Source: Eudromia elegans (taxonomy: Eukaryota; Chordata; Aves; Tinamiformes; Tinamidae). From it: a DNA stretch of 64,000 bases. Below the pieces are notes generated by a model. The model was not told where the DNA came from, searched no databases, and saw nothing but the letters and a program-made list of their open reading frames with translations. Shown here one piece after another: positions 21,958-33,775 of this stretch. The stretch is from assembly GCA_003342815.1 (NCBI GenBank), contig PTEX01000138.1, positions 313,264 to 377,263 of the forward strand. Reading direction: 5' to 3'. Numbering within the stretch: position 1 is the first letter of the stretch; the number at the start of each line of letters is the position of its first letter. A program made the position numbers and the translations under genes.

Positions 21958-24389
21958 GTGAGTGAGGGAGCGGGCGGGAAGGCGCGGCCGCACGGCCCGG
22001 TGGACGGCGGTTCTGCCCGGCGAGCGAGGCGTAGCCCGGGCCGGGCTGGGACGGAGCGGGGCTCGCCGCCTCGCTGCCTTCTCCGCAGAGCTCCTGCGGG
22101 GACGGCGTTGGGTTTTGGTGTCGCTCATTGCTCTGCCGCGCTAGTTAGGTCGTGTAGAGCTGTGCTTTTGGTGTCGTACTTTGTTTTGGGGCATAAAACG
22201 GTGTTCTAGAAGTGCCTGACCTGCTGCCGCAGCCTCATCCGTGCTGCTGCCTGTTGTAAAACAGGATCCCGTGGCAGTGACCTGGGCTTAGGGGTCATGT
22301 GTGTCTGGGGATGATGCTCTGGTGTCGCACAGCAAAACGCTTATTCCATGTTCCTCATTCTCCGTACTATCTTTGTAACCTTGGAGTTGTTGTTATCCCC
22401 TTTTTCTGGTGATTTTAACAGCTGTGATTCTTAATGCAACTCGTAAACTTGTCTTCACGGCATTCAATAGTTTGGAGTTGTTTTTGCGCTGAAAATAGTT
22501 GAGAAACTAATGGAGACATTCCTGTGCGGGGGACGTCGTGTGTTAGATGGCGGGGAGGTGCTGGCAAACGTCTCCCTGATTCCGTGTGCGTGTCAGAGCC
22601 ACAAGGGGACGCGGGCAGGTAGGTGACAGGTGAAGGTGTTGGACCCCTCCTCGTCACCCCTCTGCGCGATACAGGACAGCGAGTGACGGAGGAGCAGCGC
22701 AGGCCGTCAGCTTTGGCAGAGCACAAGGAACGAGGGCTGGAAAGTGCAGGCTGGGCCGAGCAGTGGAGCTTTTATGAAGGCAATAACTTCTACAAGTTTG
22801 TAGTAGGAGCCAAGGAGCTGCCGGACCGGTGTCAAGCAGGGAGCTGCCCCATCAACCTGACAAGCTAGACAGATTCCTGAACCGTGTCAAAATGCAGCAT
22901 AAAAGTCCAGGGTGATTTACAGGAGCTGTAATAGGAATGGCAGCTAGCGGTGAAATTTGACTGTTAAGACAGAAAAAGATCAAGACTAGAACATTCCTGA
23001 CTGAGAGTCACTGTGACCCGAGTGTGGGATGTTTGTGGCGTGGAGTAAGCGACCCAGCTGAAATGGACTTGGAATCAGCATTTTAAATTGCGGCTGTTGT
23101 TTCTGACTTCTGCTGCCTGGTATCTTGTCATGGCCCTCAAAACTCAGAACTGCATAGGACATTCCCATCCTTTGCAGCTCGGCCACTTTTTCTGAGAGCA
23201 AGTTCTATTGCCCTTCATCACGAAGGTGACCTGTAAATAGAAAACACTGTCCATGTCATTTAACCTCTTATTTTTCACAGCATAAACTTGGATTCCTGTG
23301 CTAGTGAATGTAGTGAAGGATATTCGCAGACTGCTGTGTTACAGGGAGTTAATATTTAGGTATAAATACCTAAAAGGATCAACGTTAAATGTCTTAAGAA
23401 TAAAAGTAGAGCATATTTCAGGGGAAAACAGATATCTTCTTCTTTTCTGATAGTCAATGAAAAAAAGTAATAGTTTTTAATATCTTTCAGTGTAGAACGG
23501 CGGAGTATCACCTTGTTAGAGCTGACTTTTGTAATAAAGTAGGTAGGTGTTTACTCAGCTAAAGTGGGCATGTCTTGTATTCCAGTTAATAGCTGTTTCT
23601 AAATAACATAATTAGGAGGACAGCGGCTGGGTCTCTAGGTGTGGAATGCACTGCTCTTGATGTCCTAGTACACTATCTAACATTGAGCTGATTAAAGAAT
23701 TATTTTTAAATTCAGGCTTATGAAACATGTACAAAGGAAAAAAGCAAGTTTTTGAAATTTTGGACTTATTTTTGCTGCAGAATGCATATGTTTTGAACTA
23801 GTCTGCAGTATCCGTAGGCAAGAGGATAAAATCCTATCCAGTTAGCAGGCCCTTTATTGTTAAAGTATTTCTGAAAGCACCTATACTTCTGAAATTCTTT
23901 CTAATTTGTGATTTTTCTTATACTTAAAGAAGCTCTATTGAAGACTAGGAAGTTTTGTGATTCCTCTTTGTTTCTCTACCAAAGTTATTAGAATATCTGA
24001 GAAGAAATCTCTGTGTAGGGAAGCAATTTGTTCACTTCCTGATATTTTTTTTTCCCCTTTGAAAACATATATACCTTATTTTTCCTGTTTTCTTCACTGT
24101 GTGATGTTATGGTCTTCTCCTGTCTTTTTTCCTTGGTACTTTTTGTGTCCATTTCTGATGATTTATTTCCACTATTGTTTGTGGAACTGCTCCCATGCGC
24201 TGCTCCCAGAGCAGGCTGAAATTATGGGGGCATTTCCACCCCTTGCTTCCCTAGGATCCTGGGTGGAACAACTACTGAGCACTGTGAAAGAACTAAAATA
24301 TTGCAGGCTATGCACAGCCAGGATCAGCACAGTCATCTGAGGGGAATTTTGACGTAGATGAATTAACGGGCAGCACGGGAATGAAGCTG

Positions 24390-24730
24390 GTTCTTCTTCT
24401 GTGGCTGCGTGGGGCCGGGGGTCCCGCACTGGCTGCTGTCTTGTGGGGTCCGGCAGTGATGGCTGCGGAAAGCCAGAGCCCTGGCCTGGGGAGGCTCCGC
24501 TTGCTCAGGGCTGCTCGGAGCAGGCGACTGCTGCCACTTTCCCGTTTCTGAGTTGCCGGGGAAACAGAGCAGTCTGTTCTTGTGGAAATGGAAATGTGAC
24601 TCTGTGGCTAGCGGCTGTGAGGATTACGAAACAGTCCCGACACTGCCCTGCGCGCAGCCGGCGCGCTAGCCATGCCTCCGACTGTGCGCGCGGGAGCGCG
24701 CTCGCAGCGGGCAGGTATTTGCCAGGGGCA
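24390..24730. promoter_or_regulatory. Secondary CpG-rich patch in TRIM59 intron
   Basis: GC-rich DNA with clustered CpGs, densest at 24640-24715 (CTGCGCGCAGCC, GTGCGCGCGGGAGCGCGC). It ends near GGGCAG|gtattt, a possible donor at 24714/24715. It could be an alternative promoter or exon; no conserved coding sequence is seen. Confidence 0.4.
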
Positions 24731-27129
24731 GATACCATTAAGTTAAAGCCGGTTTTCCCCTGGAAGTTTGCAAGCAAAGTTTAACCCATTCTTTGAAGAG
24801 TAATTTTCTTGTCCTTTGTGTAACTCAAGCGATCTGAACTTAGGCCTTAGAAGGAAAGTTTCTCTTAGCATTTCGTTTGAAGAGAATGAATAGCTTAAAT
24901 CTAGGAGAAAAGTGTGTCGAAAGCTTGACTATAAAAAATAGATTTTTAAATATAAGGAGTTTTTCAAACTCTGTTAGTCTCATATATATAGGAAAAAAAA
25001 AAGAGGATATTTGCTAAGTGCTGCTTTTCCTAACTGTAAGTAAAAAAGTAACAAATCTCAGTTAAGCAAAGGTGGCATTTCTGAGACTTGTTAACTTGAA
25101 ATCTGTATCTTTACACTCATACATCTATTTACCATGGTAATGCATTGAATTTTCAAAAGATTATTTAGTGGAGTAAATTTATTGTTAATCTCGGTTTTAT
25201 TGTTGGTTCATTAGTTTTGTTTCAGTGTCTGAAACACATCCTGTACAAATATGAACTGTTAACATAAACCGAAACCACCTACTTCTGTCATAGTGACTGA
25301 TCGGGAAGGCTGGCAAGGGCTGTGGCTCCCTAGTACAAAGAGAAATGTTTCCTAGTCTTTAGTAAGAAAGGTATGTTGCCTAATAGATTTAGTGTCAAAA
25401 TGTTGTGAATGTCCTTGCTAAATGACTGGTAGTGCTGGATACTAATTCTCCGCAGGGAGGAGAATACATTCTTGGGTCAGCAATAAAAACCAGCACTATC
25501 ATTCAGGTTTTAAGGAGCAGATTTAAGAATGGTGTCTGGTTTTAGTGGGTTGTTTTCTTCCAACTTTTGTTGAGGCCTGTTTGAGAAGTTGAGTTCAAAT
25601 AGATGAACTAGTGCTTTAGTTTAATTAGCTAAAAAGCTATCTGAAGTTCGTTAGATAATTTTTTTTGATTAATCAAAATATATTTTGAATTTAAAATGGA
25701 CTAACTAAAAAAAAATAACAGATAATACGTCTTTGAGTTGCACTCTGTTTCAGGCAATGATAACTTTTGACTACTGGATGATTTTTATTATTCTCTTAAT
25801 CCTAGTTTAAAGGAAATCTACTCGAACTCTTCTGTTAGACACTTTCTCTTTGGGATACACTAATAATCTAAGTATAGAGAGGTAAACATATTTATAGCAG
25901 TACAACCAGAGTAAGCTTCCCTGTCAATAACTGACTTAACTCTCAAAGATCTTGAGTCTAAGAGTTTAGCTTTTGATTTTCATCAGTTTAATCCTGTGAC
26001 TTCTGCAGGAAATATACTACTTATTTATTGTAAATTGTTCAGTGGTTAGTGCCCAATTCAATCCTTACTGGTTTGTCATGATTCCAAATAAAATTTAAGA
26101 TTTTATTTGTAAAGAAAAGTGTAATGATTAAATTTTAAATAATTTTATTTTAAATAAAGTAAATCTTACTAGTCTTGATATCAATAAGCAATCAATATAA
26201 TGCAGTATGTTACTGCATTTAAAAAGATTAGGAGGGCACATTTGAATAAAATAACCTCCTTAAATATAGCTCATAGCTAATTATTTTCCTGACAGAATAA
26301 AATAAGCCATCTAGGTTGAAATTCAGTGACAATGGTATACAGCTACATGGTCGTCCCTCTGAGAGTGTTAGGCCCTACGAAGGGGGAGTCTTTGCCACAT
26401 GTCGGTGCTTGGACTGTTTCTTTTTGCAGTGTAGCTGCAGAAGTGTAGCTAAATGCTTGATGTAGAATTTACAAGAGGGACAGGAAAGCGTGACACAGAG
26501 ATAACGAAAGTTGGGACAACTTTCCTTATTTTCATAATTATTTACAAAACCAGAATTTCTTATGAAAGCTATTATTAATAAAAGCTAGGTTTTTAGTTTT
26601 GTGGTTAGAGTAGCCCAGGACTTAAAAGCAGTAACATAGAAGTGTAATTGCAATTAGTACTGTTGTGTTTAAGGACAAGTAAGTTAAGACTCATTTGTGC
26701 CAGAAGCTGTATGTGACTTTTAAGAGGCTGGACTGTAACTTTGAGAAGTTACAAAAATAATCAGTTAGTGTAGTTATTACTCTGTTCTCATGTGGGAAAA
26801 GCTGCTCATAGTGCAAGAGAATTTTCCTAATTCTTTGGTTATTTAGAAACTTTAGCTCTGACTTTTAGTGCTTTCTCCTACTGGTTCTCACTGTTAAAGA
26901 AAATCACCTAGCCAGACAGAAGTCTTCGAGATTTCTTCTTCTACCTTTTGAAATAGGAGGTGGAAATGGGAGAACAGTCACTCATATACAGATCATAATG
27001 TGGTATAAACATTAAATCATTGCCTGCCCCTTTCCGCCCCGACTCCCCAGTGGAAATACTAATTTCAGTTAGGCTACTTGTTAAATTTCATGCTGAGGTG
27101 CTTACATCTATAAAACAATTTTAAACTGT

Positions 27130-27151
27130 TTTAGCTACTGTTTAGCTACTG
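27130..27151 (+). repeat. Exact 11-nt tandem duplication upstream of TRIM59 acceptor
   Basis: TTTAGCTACTG occurs twice in direct succession, about 30-50 nt before the acceptor. This is where a branch point is expected. Confidence 0.9.
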
Positions 27152-27182
27152 TTTCATTGCTTTTTGTTTTCTTCTGCAGGAC

Positions 27183-28406
27183 ATGCATCACTTTGAGGAA
27201 GAATTAACATGTTCCATTTGCTATAGTATATTTGAAGACCCGCGTGTTCTGCCTTGTTCCCATACGTTTTGCAGAAATTGTCTGGAAGGGGTTATTCAAC
27301 TCTCCAGCAACTTTTCCATTTGGAGACCACTGAGAGTTCCACTGAAGTGTCCAAACTGCAGGAGCATCGTCGAAATTCCTGCGGCTGGTACTGAGTCGTT
27401 GCCCATCAACTTTGCATTAAAAGCTATTATTGAAAAATACCGGCAGGAGGATCAGCCCGAAGTTGCGACTTGTAGTGAACATTACAGACAACCATTGAAC
27501 GTTTACTGTCTTTTAGATAGAAAATTAGTGTGTGGCCACTGTCTTACAATAGGAAAACATAATGGCCATCCCATAGATGACCTTCAAAGTGCCTATGTAA
27601 AAGAAAAACAGACTTCTGGAAAAATTCTTGAGCAGCTAACAGATAAACACTGGTCCGATGTATGTTTGCTGATTGAAAAGTTGAAAGATCAGAAATCCCA
27701 GTGTGAAAATATTATTCAAGATGATAAAAAAGCGGTATCGCAGTATTTTAAGAAACTTAATGATATTTTGGAACATAAAAAACAAGCACTGCTGACTGCA
27801 CTGGATGAAATTAATAAGCATGTCTTGGAAGAGTATGAGCCTCTAATTGAAAAGTTGAAACAAATAAGGGAAGAACAGCTTGAATTAATGTCACTGAATA
27901 CAGCTATTCAAAAAGAAGAGTCACCGCTTGTTTTTCTTGAGAAGGTTGACGATTTGCATCAACGTATAAAAGTTCTGAAACAAAAGCAGCTGCCGGACAT
28001 TAAACCTGTTGAGATCTATCCAAGGGTAGGGAACCTGCTGAAGGATGTGTGGTCTAAAACTGAAATCGGCCAGATCAACAAGATCCTTACTCCAAAAATA
28101 AAATTGATTCCAAAAAGGAAGTTAGGCAGCAAAAGCAGTGAAAAGGAAAGAGGAAAATCTAAAGAATTATTTCAGGCTATAAATCCTCTAACAGTCCTGC
28201 TACTTTTTATAATAATAGCAGTAGCTTTGATTTCACTACATAAACCAGTATCATCAATTGTACATGAAATTACTCCCACGTACATTTCAGAATTGCTGCT
28301 ATTTGTTTATGAGGATTTCTGCACCCATTTGCAGAATGTAGTGGATGCGCTGTGCCATGTGCTTAATTTACTGATTAATTTTTTAGGGAGAATTGCATAT
28401 TTTTGA
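27183..28406 (+). CDS. TRIM59: TRIM59, RING-type E3 ubiquitin ligase, membrane-anchored
   Basis: 407 residues in one coding exon, starting three bases into the exon (gcag|GACATG), as in mammalian TRIM59 (about 403 aa). The N-terminal C3HC4 RING has Cys10, 13, 25, His27, Cys30, 33, 56 and 59. A B-box2 follows with Cys97, His100, Cys109, Asp112, Cys117, Cys120, His126 and His129. A coiled coil covers about 150-270. A Lys-rich linker (about 295-328) leads to one transmembrane segment near 333-353 and a hydrophobic 54-residue tail. In the family this protein sits in ER-type membranes, binds ECSIT and restrains NF-kB/IRF signalling, and is linked to proliferation. Zinc ligands are complete, so catalytic competence is expected. 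It lies between KPNA4 and SMC4 as in mammals. All-in-one-exon coding and the CpG promoter 5 kb upstream fit the family. Confidence 0.96.
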   Translation: MHHFEEELTCSICYSIFEDPRVLPCSHTFCRNCLEGVIQLSSNFSIWRPLRVPLKCPNCRSIVEIPAAGTESLPINFALKAIIEKYRQEDQPEVATCSEHYRQPLNVYCLLDRKLVCGHCLTIGKHNGHPIDDLQSAYVKEKQTSGKILEQLTDKHWSDVCLLIEKLKDQKSQCENIIQDDKKAVSQYFKKLNDILEHKKQALLTALDEINKHVLEEYEPLIEKLKQIREEQLELMSLNTAIQKEESPLVFLEKVDDLHQRIKVLKQKQLPDIKPVEIYPRVGNLLKDVWSKTEIGQINKILTPKIKLIPKRKLGSKSSEKERGKSKELFQAINPLTVLLLFIIIAVALISLHKPVSSIVHEITPTYISELLLFVYEDFCTHLQNVVDALCHVLNLLINFLGRIAYF

Positions 28407-30580
28407 ATAATGCAAATAAGTGGATTAAAGGTTAGTACAGGATACTGTACCATGATACCTTTTTTAGGCTTCTGCTCAAAAGCTGGGTTTTTATTACACA
28501 TCTTCCTTCTTCCATACCTTTCTTTTTCTGTTGTGTTCAGATTTTAACTTCATGTAGGTAGTATGCCTAGAAAATTTAACTCTTCGTTGAATGAGAAGAT
28601 TTGCAATGAAGTGGCTCATTCTTCTGCTTGTTATGATATGATAGGTTCATAGATAACAAAGAATTGGTTTTCTACTTGTTTAAACTGAAAGCTTGTCAGA
28701 AATAATGCCTATGTAAGAAAGCTCTAAGCAACTTGCAAATTATAACCTATAGGGGTTTCTTAAAGCTCTTCAAATATCTGCTATTCTCCCCCTGCCCTTG
28801 TTAACCTAGTTTAAGTAGTTTTGTAATAAAAGCAATACAACATTAAATGAAGGAAGGAAAAAAGAAAAGTCAACCCGAAACAGGCTAGTCTGAGAAGAAT
28901 CAGTCAGACCTCAATTCTAGTGTACATAAAGCTCATATTTTGTATTTTACTGACCTCTCTCTAAATGTGTTTTAATTCATATATCTGTGGTCTTTTAGTC
29001 ATGTATTAGCTGACCTGGGTTTTATTTTGTTGATTCCTGGTTACTAGCAGATGATATAATTCCATCTTTTAAACAAAATCTGTGTCTAATAGTCTTGTGT
29101 CTTTCGAGTAGTTATCACAAATTTTCAGATCAGTGTCTGTAATACTTCTGATAAAATGCTGAATACAATTTATACAAATTATATATAATTTAGTCTACCA
29201 GGAAGTTCTTACTGCTTACTGAAATGAGCCCTGACTTTTTGCAATGTCATTTAATCTGTAGTGGAAATAGATAAGTATTGTAATAAATAGCAAAGCTCTC
29301 ATTGCAATCAGTGGTATAAGGATGTCAAATGTTGTTAAGAAGCCATAAAATAATTTGAAAATGAATATAAATTTGTTTTCAAATTTTCATCACAAATTAT
29401 GAGGGGTCATTACATTGATACAGACCAGAAACTATGCCATTTTGTTCTATAATCAAATATTTATTAATGCAGTTGGTTTCCTTTGATGAGATGCCCCAGT
29501 CTGAACTGTGCTCAGTAGCAAAACTCCCAATGAAACTAATTTTTGACCTTCAGTTATTAATAAGCTGATTACATCTTGTACTGGGATAGCCTTTAAGTGT
29601 TGGAATTAGAATATCAGAACACAGCAGAGCTCCCAATTAACTCACTAATGCCTATAAAAAAATGAAAGGGAGTATTTACCATGTTTAATAGTATGTGATT
29701 TGCTGAAAATGAAATATATTCCAATTCCTTGTCTGTTGAATATTTTTAAATAATAAAAGTTGTTTAAATAGAGATTAAATTCTGGCTAGGCAGCAGCTGT
29801 TTGACATTGAAAAAAACCCTTTGGAAGCAAAGTCTGCCCTTCCTTGTAGCAGACGGTAACGGGCATCCAGCAAGGACAAGAGCTGAGCTGAGCACAAGGT
29901 TAATCCCTGATCCTGGGGCTGAGATAAATCAATTTAAGTGAAAATGAAGCTTCTAAGAATACAGGCATCCTGATATTGATAAAGTGGTAATTAGGCCTAG
30001 CCAAACAAATACTGCCTGCGCGATTCTGGGCAGCCGGGTGGCTTTTGTGATTCCTGTTGGAATGAAACAGGAAGAAGCCACACTGAAGGGAGGCGCTTTG
30101 CTTGCCTGGAAGGAACAGCTTCTGGAACCTGTTGTCAGGCTGCCTGTAACCTCTGTTAGAGATAAAAAGGCAAATCCCATTAACGGCGAAGGCCGGTATT
30201 TAGGAGTATCCTGGGACTTTAACATGCTCTCATTAATTCCCAAATAAATTTTCTGGATTTGTCTCTTCAGGGATCTTTTTTTAAGGCTCACTAGATGGTT
30301 ATTATTTGACACATAAGTCTTGAAACCTGGTGCTAAGTAAGTGCATATCCACTACCAATTGAGCTTCTTTTTTGACTACTTTCCCATCTTTTATGTTGTT
30401 TTTTTCCTGAGGCTTAAAATCTTACATGTAGTTTATAATGCAATTTTATTTTTCCAGATGCTATGAATTTGTAAAATACCTTTACCACTGATTAAAACAC
30501 TAAGTATTTGTACTTATCAATGTACTATATATTTTAATAAGTTTGCATACAAATAAAATGTATTCTTACATTAGGCTTGG
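28407..30580 (+). other. TRIM59: Probable TRIM59 3' UTR (end uncertain)
   Basis: AT-rich, no coding exon. AATAAA hexamers lie at 28825-28830, about 29283, 29752-29757 and 30552-30557. Short and long UTR forms are both possible. The last hexamer precedes a change to GC-richer DNA. Confidence 0.45.
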
Positions 30581-33434
30581 CTTGATTTCCTTGCTGCCCA
30601 GAACCCTCCCTCTAATTCTAGGCAGCACTGAAAGCCAAGGCTAAATGGCTGCTGTGAGCTGTGAGTAGCCAATCTTCCTTCCGCTCACTCCATTTTCTGC
30701 AGCAGGAATTTAGGAAGATTCCAAGCTCTAATTCGGTCTAGCTGGACTTCGTGCTATTGCATGTTGCCAGGCCCAGGCTTGTTTTGACTTATTTTTCCAT
30801 GCGTAGTGATGAATTGATGTGGCTTTGTACAATTTCTGGTGAGCTTTGGTCTCCATTACTGTGTTGACGTGTGGTGCTGCAGAGCCACAACACCCATCAC
30901 GCAACGAGGAAGCGATGCCTGCAATGAGCGCCACGGAGCGCTGCAATAAGACTGCATTTTGGTGAGACTTTTGTCTTTATTAGTTCAAGCCTCTCCAGGG
31001 GGTACAGGCGAGCAAAGTGCCTGCCTGAACCCTCATGTGGAACTGGTGGCTAAATGCGTGTGTCTGGCTGTACATTTAGCTGTACATTTGATGCACAAGA
31101 TAGAAGCTAGTGACTGTAGCAGAGTAAATCCCAGGGTCTGATGAAGCTTGTTTGGCTGCCGTTGGACTGCTGCTGTCTGCTCTCCAGCGTTGAGCAGAAT
31201 GGTCCTGTATGTAAAACCCGGCTCTTGGAAAACATCTTTCCCAGCCTATTTAGCAGCCTGAGGCGAATACTGAACTTCTGTGCAGCAAGATGCTGTTTGT
31301 GCTGGTGTGGCTTGTGCAGAAAGAGCCGGTAGTGGGGACTAGATAAGAGAACAGGGCATTTTTCACTGCCTGGTGACCAAGGATAAGGAGAGATGAGAGA
31401 TGTAGGTGGCCACCGAACACTTAAGTGTTGTTGGAGAATCCCTTTCCAAGATCTCCTGCAGATGAAAATAACAAACAGTTGTTCCCTATTTACTCTCTCC
31501 TACCAATAATAATTCTATTATCCTGGCATAATTTCTTTTGCTCTTCAGTAAATTTCTAAGGTTTTTTTAGTCCAAGCTCATAAGTAGCTTCTTGTTTTTA
31601 ACCCGTCTCCTTTTCTCTCCAGTGCCCATGTTTGTCCTCATCTGGCCTCTGCCTTTCTGCGCTGGTTCTGCAGCTGGTTTATTAATTATTCCTGCTCTGT
31701 TCTTCAGAAGAGCTTCCTCTTTGTACTGTACCTTGCTGTTCTTGGCTAATCTTACTCATAAATTTATTCTGAAGCTGTACTGCAAGGTTTTATAGCTTCA
31801 TTTTAATATGGAAAAACCAAAACCATACAGTGCTTGTGCTGGGGCTCACACAGTGGCAGATAAATGCTTTGCATTTATTTGTATTTTCTAACATGTGTTG
31901 CTTTGATTGACAGAGAACAGTGGCACTGTGAGGAATGACCATTTAGACTGTGAACACAGCATTCATCTTATTCTGAGTATATTCCTGTGCATTTATTCAT
32001 TGTAATCGTGCTGTTTTAACACTACAGTCAACGCTCTCCTTTTTTATCCCCTTACATTATAACAAATTATTTATGTTATCTTGCTTTTTTTCCCCCCCAA
32101 AACAGCTCTCTCGCTGGTGGTGTCTTTGATGCCAGGTAAGTGAAGGCAGGAGCTGGAGATGCAGAGGTCCCGGATGCGGCTGTTCTTAGCTGTCCCTGTG
32201 GAGGCTGGCAGGCAGGAGAGGAGAGCACAGAGCTGTGGAGGGGTAAGGCACACCCTGCTTTGGGTGCAGTCATGCACTATTTGACCACATGTATAAATTT
32301 CACCACTTCTAGGCTATGCTAACAGAGACAGGATCAAGTACTTGAAATTTTGTAAAGTTTATCACTAAAAATAGTACGAGATGGAAATAGAAACAAAGGC
32401 TAAGAGCAGGCAAGAGAGGGAGCCATCATTCTAGGCTTGCTCTTACTAATCATTTTCCTTAATGGCTTCCATAAGGCAGCATATAATTTTTTTTCTTTTT
32501 TGGAAGCACAGCATTAATAATGATCTCACTTGTGTGAGAAATGACTGGGCAACTCCTGAGCACCAGCAGAACAGAAGTGAAATCAAGTACCAAGTAAGAG
32601 ATTTCTTTTCTGCTATCAGATAAGCTGCTGATGTGCTACAGCTGTGAAAAATACCATCAAAATATAGGAGAGTCTTCTAGGTAACCATTAATGCCAGAAT
32701 ACGAGATGCTGGTGTCTACCTGGAGTAATACACACAAGTTCCAGTTACTGAGGTATAGAACAAGACTGAATTAAAAGCAAAACATGTATTAACAGTGAGT
32801 GTTAAGAGAGAAACAAGAAATTTTGTATTCCAAGGGGAGCAAGGAATAGGTTTACATATTCTGACCTCTTCCAGAAGAACTTGGTCCTTAGGGAAGTGAT
32901 GGCACAAGTAAGCAGAAAGCAGTTACTGGGGGATTAGCATGCTGCAAGTGGGCAGCATCGCCACAGTCTGACCCCAGGAAAAGGCGGAATGTTGTTTCAT
33001 CCAGCTCCAGGAAAGCGAAGGTCAGAAAATAACCAAGGAGAAGCAGCTGAATCTGTTCATTACGAAATGGCTACAAGTGTCTGTTTTGATTCTCATATCA
33101 TAAAACATTACTGTGACATGAGCTGGAAATCCAAGTACTTTCCACTTTTGTATCCTTTAACATCAAATTAAATGAGTTGTAAGCCGACTTTGCTTTCTGG
33201 AACTCCTAAGCATTTTGCTATTTAAACATGACATTCTGATGGCATTTAATAACACTTTGCTTATTTTAATATATATTTATATATATAACAAAAACCAAAC
33301 AAAGCTACATGCAGAAGCCAAGTACTGGCATAAAATCTAGCAATGCAATATTAAAATGCAGATAGATACTCAATTTAAAAAATAGCTTTTTAATCAGTTC
33401 ATGTAATTAAGATCGAAATGGGCTCTACAGTGGA
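30581..33434. other. Intergenic DNA between convergent TRIM59 and SMC4
   Basis: Moderately GC-rich at 30600-31400 and 32100-32260, otherwise AT-rich. Many short ORFs, none recognisable. A short near-tandem repeat of GCTGTACATTT occurs at 31067-31089. Nothing else is supported. Confidence 0.5.
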
Positions 33435-33586
33435 TTTAATTCAGAGGCTGGCTTTATTAACAAGCTCAAATAGAAGTCTCAAAGTCTCGTGGAACTCAAT
33501 CTCAGAACACAAAAATATATTAGGAAAAAGGTAAACAGCAGCAATAAGAAAGTAAATTTACACTGAAGAAAGCTTTCATTCCTCTT
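33435..33586 (-). other. SMC4: SMC4 3' UTR (end tentative)
   Basis: Follows the SMC4 stop on the - strand. A reverse-strand AATAAA lies at 33453-33458, about 130 nt after the stop. A longer UTR is possible. Confidence 0.45.
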
Positions 33587-33775
33587 CTATTTTTGATCCA
33601 TACTGGATCCAACAGCACCAAGTTCAGCTAGTCCTGTAGCTGAGATACTCTTAGGGTTTGTTGACACACTTTTCGTTGTATTGTGAGGCTTAAAAATTCC
33701 AATTATTCTGTCTGAAATCTCAAACATGTTGTTTCGCAGCGAGATGATGATAAATTGTGCATTTTTTGTTTGTTC
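33587..33775 (-). CDS. SMC4: SMC4 terminal coding exon
   Basis: It encodes EQTKNAQFIIISLRNNMFEI then SDRIIGIF and a tail ending SSMDQK before TAG (33587-33589). The tail beyond NPKSIS differs from the human end (ASKGLC) and is a dozen residues longer. The acceptor is tgtttcag. Confidence 0.95.
   Translation of the reverse strand, partial: EQTKNAQFIIISLRNNMFEISDRIIGIFKPHNTTKSVSTNPKSISATGLAELGAVGSSMDQK

Larger units (their letters stand above)
21590..22110. promoter_or_regulatory. TRIM59: CpG island, TRIM59 promoter
   Basis: A sharp jump to very GC- and CpG-rich sequence in an AT-rich region, with GC boxes (e.g. around 21800-21812), an NRF1-like palindrome, MYB-like CNGTT sites and a CDE/CHR-like pair. 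A consensus splice donor follows at 21957. TATA-less CpG promoters of this kind fit a broadly expressed or proliferation-linked gene. The start site cannot be read from sequence. Long ORFs in all frames here come from GC richness. Confidence 0.85.
21958..27179 (+). other. TRIM59: TRIM59 5' UTR intron
   Basis: About 5.2 kb between the promoter donor and the acceptor cttctgcag at 27171-27179. No coding exon is seen. It contains a second, smaller CpG-rich patch (24390-24730) and AT-rich sequence elsewhere. A further non-coding exon could be hidden here. Confidence 0.65.

Noticed and set aside
21372..22209. Several overlapping Arg/Ala/Gly-rich ORFs on both strands
   Set aside because: Produced by the CpG island; no conserved domain, several frames open at once.
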